From Cytophagales bacterium (GTDB taxonomy: Bacteria > Bacteroidota > Bacteroidia > Cytophagales > UBA9547), in contig JANYCH010000188.1 of assembly GCA_025360395.1 (NCBI GenBank), forward strand, positions 1 through 10,139: a DNA stretch of 10,139 bases. Direction: 5' to 3'. The position numbers and the translations under genes are program-made. Positions 7,146 to 10,139 of this stretch are shown piece by piece; position 1 is the stretch's first letter; every line of letters starts with the position of its first letter. Under the pieces are notes generated by a model. The model was given only the letters and a program-made list of their open reading frames with translations, was not told the origin of the DNA and did no database searches.

Positions 7146-7166
7146 GCTACTGTATTTATTTCAAAA
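7135..7166 (-). promoter_or_regulatory. Bacteroidota-type promoter of the tRNA-like RNA
   Basis: On the minus strand, TACATTTG (7142-7135) matches the Bacteroidota -7 consensus TAnnTTTG exactly. TTTTG (7166-7162) sits 19 nt upstream as the -33 element, within the usual spacing. Transcription would start near 7130, giving a leader of about 35-40 nt before the mature 5' end at 7093, consistent with RNase P trimming. Confidence 0.65.
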
Positions 7167-7246
7167 TACTTCAAGAATATTGTTAAAATTTTATGTTTTC
7201 GATAACTATAATATTAAATTTATGCTGAAATAATAATTTAATAATT

Positions 7247-7254
7247 TATTTTTG
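7247..7254 (+). promoter_or_regulatory. Possible -7 box immediately before lrp
   Basis: TATTTTTG matches TAnnTTTG and ends 3 nt before the preferred GTG start of lrp. If used, the transcript would be almost leaderless. The region is very AT-rich and no convincing -33 TTG lies at the right distance, so a chance match is quite possible. Confidence 0.25.
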
Positions 7255-7257
7255 CTG

Positions 7258-7713
7258 GTGAATTACGAATTTGACAAAACCGACTTTAAAATTCTGGCTA
7301 TCCTGCAAGAGGATGCTTCAATCCCCTATACCGAGATAGCCAAACAGGTTTATGTTTCCCCGGGTACTGTTCATGTACGCATGAAAAAGATGGAGACAGC
7401 TGGTGTCGTCACCGGAACCCGGTTACAAATAGATTACACAAAACTTGGCTATGACATTATCGCTTTTCTAGGCATTTTCCTGGAAAGGAGCGATTTATAT
7501 AACAGTGTAATAGATCAGTTAAAGGCAATTCCGGAGATTGTTTCAGCACATTATACTACAGGTGATTATGGAATTTTTGCCCAGATTGTTTGCCGTGATA
7601 CAAAACACCTGCACAACGTTTTAAGTGATAAAATTCAAAAGGTAACTGGCATACAAAGAACAGAAACCTTTATATCTCTTCAGGAAAGCATTAACCGACC
7701 GTTAAATGTTTAG
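7258..7713 (+). CDS. Lrp/AsnC-family transcriptional regulator
   Basis: This 151-residue DNA-binding regulator has an N-terminal winged helix-turn-helix (about 6-50, with YTEIAKQVYVSPGTVHVRMK at 24-43) and a C-terminal RAM effector-binding domain (about 65-145). The RAM domain carries the TTGDYGIFAQI segment (100-110) with the glycine typical of amino-acid sensing, and it ends ETFISLQES. These proteins form dimers and octamers and usually sense an amino acid. The sequence type (SPGTVHVRMKKMETAG) is the one widespread in Bacteroidota. In-frame TTG (7252), CTG (7255) and GTG (7258) precede the coding part with no ATG. I prefer GTG at 7258 because relatives start MxYxxDxxD. It is transcribed away from the tRNA-like RNA and followed 28 nt later by the NlpC/P60 gene, probably in one transcript. 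Confidence 0.9.
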   Translation: MNYEFDKTDFKILAILQEDASIPYTEIAKQVYVSPGTVHVRMKKMETAGVVTGTRLQIDYTKLGYDIIAFLGIFLERSDLYNSVIDQLKAIPEIVSAHYTTGDYGIFAQIVCRDTKHLHNVLSDKIQKVTGIQRTETFISLQESINRPLNV

Positions 7714-7741
7714 TTTTATATTTGTTTTGCCATCCATTATA

Positions 7742-8245
7742 ATGAACAGAATATTTTTAATCATAATAGCATCTTTTCACTTCCTGGGAGCCCAGCCTTT
7801 AAAATCAGACAGTAGCTTTAAGGATTCTGTTATATCAATTGAAAAACTTTATTTTAATGCTGATTCCATGCTTTTGCATGCACGTCAATATTTAAATTTA
7901 CCTTATAGGTTTGGAGGTAAATCACCTGAAACCGGTTTCGATTGTTCTGGCTTTGTATGTTATAACTTTAAAAGATATAAAGTAGAATTGCCCCACTCAT
8001 CTTATGAACAGATAAAAAGGGGTCAAAAAATAAACAGAACGGAAACGAAGGCAGGTGATTTAATATTTTTTAAAGGTAGCAATGTAAATTCCACACAAGC
8101 CGGACATGTCGGAATTGTAGTTTCAGTATCCGACACCAATATTAAATTTATTCATGCTGCTTTGAAAGGAGGAATAAGGTTCGATTCCACTTCTTCTGAT
8201 TATTACAAAAAGCGGTATTTAGGAATCAGGAGAGTGCTTGAGTAA
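7742..8245 (+). CDS. Secreted NlpC/P60-family cysteine peptidase (peptidoglycan endopeptidase)
   Basis: This 167-residue exported hydrolase probably cuts peptide cross-links of peptidoglycan. The start at 7742 gives a signal peptide (MNRIFLIIIASFHFLGAQ). An earlier in-frame ATG at 7706 overlaps lrp and would add 12 residues before it, so it is less likely. The catalytic domain runs from about 46 to 165. YRFGGKSPETGFDCSGF carries the nucleophile Cys68, AGHVGIV the His122 and FIHAA the third polar residue His138. GDLIFF (105-110) is also a family motif. There is no SH3 or LysM binding domain, so it is a minimal single-domain enzyme. Its end overlaps the convergent fkbM-type gene by 20 nt. Confidence 0.92.
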   Translation: MNRIFLIIIASFHFLGAQPLKSDSSFKDSVISIEKLYFNADSMLLHARQYLNLPYRFGGKSPETGFDCSGFVCYNFKRYKVELPHSSYEQIKRGQKINRTETKAGDLIFFKGSNVNSTQAGHVGIVVSVSDTNIKFIHAALKGGIRFDSTSSDYYKKRYLGIRRVLE

Positions 8246-9197
8246 AAGAGATGTTACTTTTTTCAGGTCTTAGCAATAATCTTCTATTTAATTCTTCAGG
8301 ATTATGATAACTTATAAATGTTTGAGCTGGAATAACAGGACTTATCAGATAGTTTAATCCTTCACTACTTAAAAATCCTTCTTTGGTATAAACAATACCT
8401 TGTTCAAGTATTAGATAAGCATAATAACTATACTTTGTTAATATCTGATTGAAAAATTCCTTTCTTTCTTCATCTAGAAAGCATTCAAAAATTATCGTAG
8501 GCCGGTCTTCCCTGAGAATTCTATCAGCACCTTGAAACACAGACATTTCAAAAGATTCTACATCACATTTAATAAGATCTATGCATATTTTTTGTTCAAC
8601 GGCAAAATCATCTAACTTACTGATCTTTACAGATTTGTTTACCCATTTTATCTCGGGATAAATACTTTTAGAAAAATCCATATTCAACGATGAAACGTCA
8701 TTAACTATTTCGTTTTCCGGAACGGCAAATTGAATTTCTCCATTTAAATTACCAATTGCAATTTCATGAAGTTGAACATTGCCAATTGAATTAGCCTTCA
8801 TGTTAACTTTAAACCTTTCAGCATTTGAATGATAAGGTTCAAATGCCAGGATCTGTGATTTTGGATTTACAATAGCCGCTAAAACAGAAAACAGTCCAGT
8901 ATTGGCACCTACATCTACGATAGTTTTTGATTTTTGAGCCAGGGCTAAAAATAATTTTAAATCTGCCTTTTCAGGGTATGGTTCATTGTAGTAAAAATAA
9001 TATGGCAACCCATCATCACTTTCATTATATAATTTAAAAGCTATATTTTCAAATGTGCAATTTATAATTCCAGAAGGAGACCATCTTTTGATTAAATATA
9101 AATAAACATCATTCGCCAAATTCCATGAGAATTTCAAGATTTGACGAAAAAACTTATTAATTAAAGTATTCTTTCTGATTATTTTAAAAACCTTCAT
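8226..9197 (-). CDS. FkbM-family SAM-dependent methyltransferase
   Basis: This 323-residue protein has the class I methyltransferase fold of the FkbM family, which often O-methylates sugars or lipids in surface glycans and natural products. SAM-binding motif I is TIVDVGANTGLFS (92-104), the acidic residue after strand 2 is in AFEPY (118-122), and the family motif is DLIKCDVESFEMSVFQGA (207-224), normally IKIDVEGxE; here Ser replaces Gly. Residues 1-50 form a basic and hydrophobic N-terminal extension, perhaps a membrane-associated helix (about 15-36). The ATG at 9197 is preceded by a purine-rich AAAAGAG. It is a single gene with no partner on its strand within view. The substrate cannot be read; a surface polysaccharide is a guess consistent with the glycosyltransferase elsewhere in the window. 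Confidence 0.88.
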   Translation of the reverse strand: MKVFKIIRKNTLINKFFRQILKFSWNLANDVYLYLIKRWSPSGIINCTFENIAFKLYNESDDGLPYYFYYNEPYPEKADLKLFLALAQKSKTIVDVGANTGLFSVLAAIVNPKSQILAFEPYHSNAERFKVNMKANSIGNVQLHEIAIGNLNGEIQFAVPENEIVNDVSSLNMDFSKSIYPEIKWVNKSVKISKLDDFAVEQKICIDLIKCDVESFEMSVFQGADRILREDRPTIIFECFLDEERKEFFNQILTKYSYYAYLILEQGIVYTKEGFLSSEGLNYLISPVIPAQTFISYHNPEELNRRLLLRPEKSNISFTQALS

Positions 9198-9382
9198 TAA
9201 CTCTTTTAGATTATTTGTAAAAATATTAGGTCAAAATCAATAGTTAAATCGACCTCGGGTTTTAATAATTCCAAAAATTAAAAATTTAAATGTGAAGATG
9301 CAGATATATTAAGATAGAAATCTTCCAAAACTATCTTTTTTTAAGAAAAGGGAACAAAAAACACTAAATTTTGTTGTACTTT

Positions 9383-9390
9383 TACATTTG
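9383..9390 (+). promoter_or_regulatory. Candidate -7 box for sufB
   Basis: TACATTTG matches the Bacteroidota -7 consensus and lies 24 nt before the sufB ATG, predicting a short 5' leader. It is the same octamer as in the tRNA-like RNA promoter. No TTG at the expected 17-23 nt upstream is evident, so the -33 element is weak or absent. Confidence 0.45.
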
Positions 9391-9414
9391 GAATAATTCT
9401 AAACAGGCTAATCC

Positions 9415-10139
9415 ATGTCGGAAAAAAGCACTGATCTGCTCGAAGAAATCACATCTTCAGATTACAAATACGGGTTCGAAACAATAATCGAAAACGATTC
9501 TGCACCTAAGGGTCTTAATGAAGATATTGTACGTTTAATCTCGGGTAAAAAGAACGAACCGCAATGGATGTTAGACTATCGGCTCAAAGCATACCGTTAT
9601 TGGTTAACACTAACTCAACCTACCTGGCAAAATGTCACCTTTCCTGATATAAACTTTCAGGATGTGATCTATTATTCTGCCCCTAAGCAAAAGATTTCGC
9701 TTAACAGCCTGGACGAAATTGATCCTGAATTAAGAAAAACTTTCGAAAAACTGGGAATATCTCTTGATGAACAGAAACGTTTGACAGGAGTTGCGGTAGA
9801 TGCTGTGATTGACAGTGTTTCTATTGCTACCACATTTAAAACTAAGCTTTCTGAACTAGGAATTATATTCTGTTCAATGAGTGAGGCGGTAGAAAACCAC
9901 CCGGAATTAATAAAAAAATACTTAGGGAGCGTTGTTCCATATACTGATAATTATTATGCTGCTTTAAATGCTGCTGTATTTTCCGATGGTTCATTTGTAT
10001 ACATTCCGAAAGGGGTAAAATCTCCAATGGAACTTTCTACCTACTTTCGGATCAATGCAAAAGAAACAGGGCAATTTGAAAGAACTTTAATAATTGCTGA
10101 AGAAGGCAGTTATGTTAGTTATTTGGAAGGATGTACAGC
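9415..10139 (+). CDS. sufB: Fe-S cluster assembly scaffold SufB (3' end outside window)
   Basis: This is the first 241 residues of SufB, the core of the SufBCD scaffold that builds Fe-S clusters in the cytosol. The frame is open from the ATG at 9415 to the right edge; bacterial SufB is about 470-490 residues, so roughly half is present. Strong family segments are LDYRLKAYRYW (53-63), GVAVDAVIDSVS (125-136), YYAALNAAVFSDGSFVYIPK (180-199), SPMELSTYFRIN (203-214) and the edge SYVSYLEGC (232-240). The C-terminal beta-helix residues that contact SufC and SufD lie beyond the window. It is preceded by 217 nt of intergenic DNA, so it probably opens the suf operon, with sufC, sufD and sufS expected to the right. 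Confidence 0.96.
   Translation, partial: MSEKSTDLLEEITSSDYKYGFETIIENDSAPKGLNEDIVRLISGKKNEPQWMLDYRLKAYRYWLTLTQPTWQNVTFPDINFQDVIYYSAPKQKISLNSLDEIDPELRKTFEKLGISLDEQKRLTGVAVDAVIDSVSIATTFKTKLSELGIIFCSMSEAVENHPELIKKYLGSVVPYTDNYYAALNAAVFSDGSFVYIPKGVKSPMELSTYFRINAKETGQFERTLIIAEEGSYVSYLEGCT

Noticed and set aside
9311..9342. AAGATAG / CTATCTT inverted repeat followed by T residues, like a plus-strand terminator
   Set aside because: The stem is short with a single G-C pair at each end region, the loop is 13 nt, and no plus-strand gene precedes it; most likely chance in AT-rich DNA.

Overview
The window looks like a low-GC, AT-rich Bacteroidota chromosome. The evidence is an outer-membrane PorT-like barrel, a DUF5686/carboxypeptidase-regulatory-like surface protein, a Bacteroidota-type Lrp regulator, a FkbM methyltransferase, several promoter -7 boxes of the TAnnTTTG type used by this phylum, and the lack of clear Shine-Dalgarno sequences. 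I cannot name a genus. No transposase, integrase, CRISPR array or phage gene is visible.

Layout. A family 2 glycosyltransferase (65-961, +) ends in a strong hairpin and faces a secreted/outer-membrane beta-barrel gene (972-1838, -). Next is a tight minus-strand cluster, read right to left: a DUF5686 outer-membrane protein (6832-4322), a TPR lipoprotein (4320-3259), the 23S rRNA 2'-O-methyltransferase rlmB (3242-2445) and adenine phosphoribosyltransferase apt (2448-1912). Gaps are 1 and 16 nt, and the last pair shares an ATGA overlap, so this is very probably one operon. The 425-nt space between DUF5686 and the divergent lrp gene (7258-7713, +) holds the most unusual object here: a 145-nt tRNA-like RNA on the minus strand (7093-6949). 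It has a recognisable promoter, a perfect inverted repeat over the -7 box, and a strong intrinsic terminator. Right of lrp come a secreted NlpC/P60 hydrolase (7742-8245, +), a convergent and slightly overlapping FkbM methyltransferase (9197-8226, -), and the first half of sufB (9415 to the right edge, +), probably the start of an Fe-S assembly (suf) operon.

How it fits together. Most protein genes are housekeeping (apt, rlmB, sufB) or envelope functions (glycosyltransferase, barrel, DUF5686, TPR lipoprotein, cell-wall hydrolase, FkbM). The protein genes belong to known families. The part not explained by known families is the tRNA-like RNA. It has a full acceptor stem, a Leu-like D-loop, an anticodon arm with a GUC triplet and a normal T-arm. 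Between the anticodon arm and the T-arm it carries about 76 nt, which folds on paper into a two-helix extra arm, far longer than any normal tRNA variable arm. All assignments come from reading the sequence; no database search or folding program was run.
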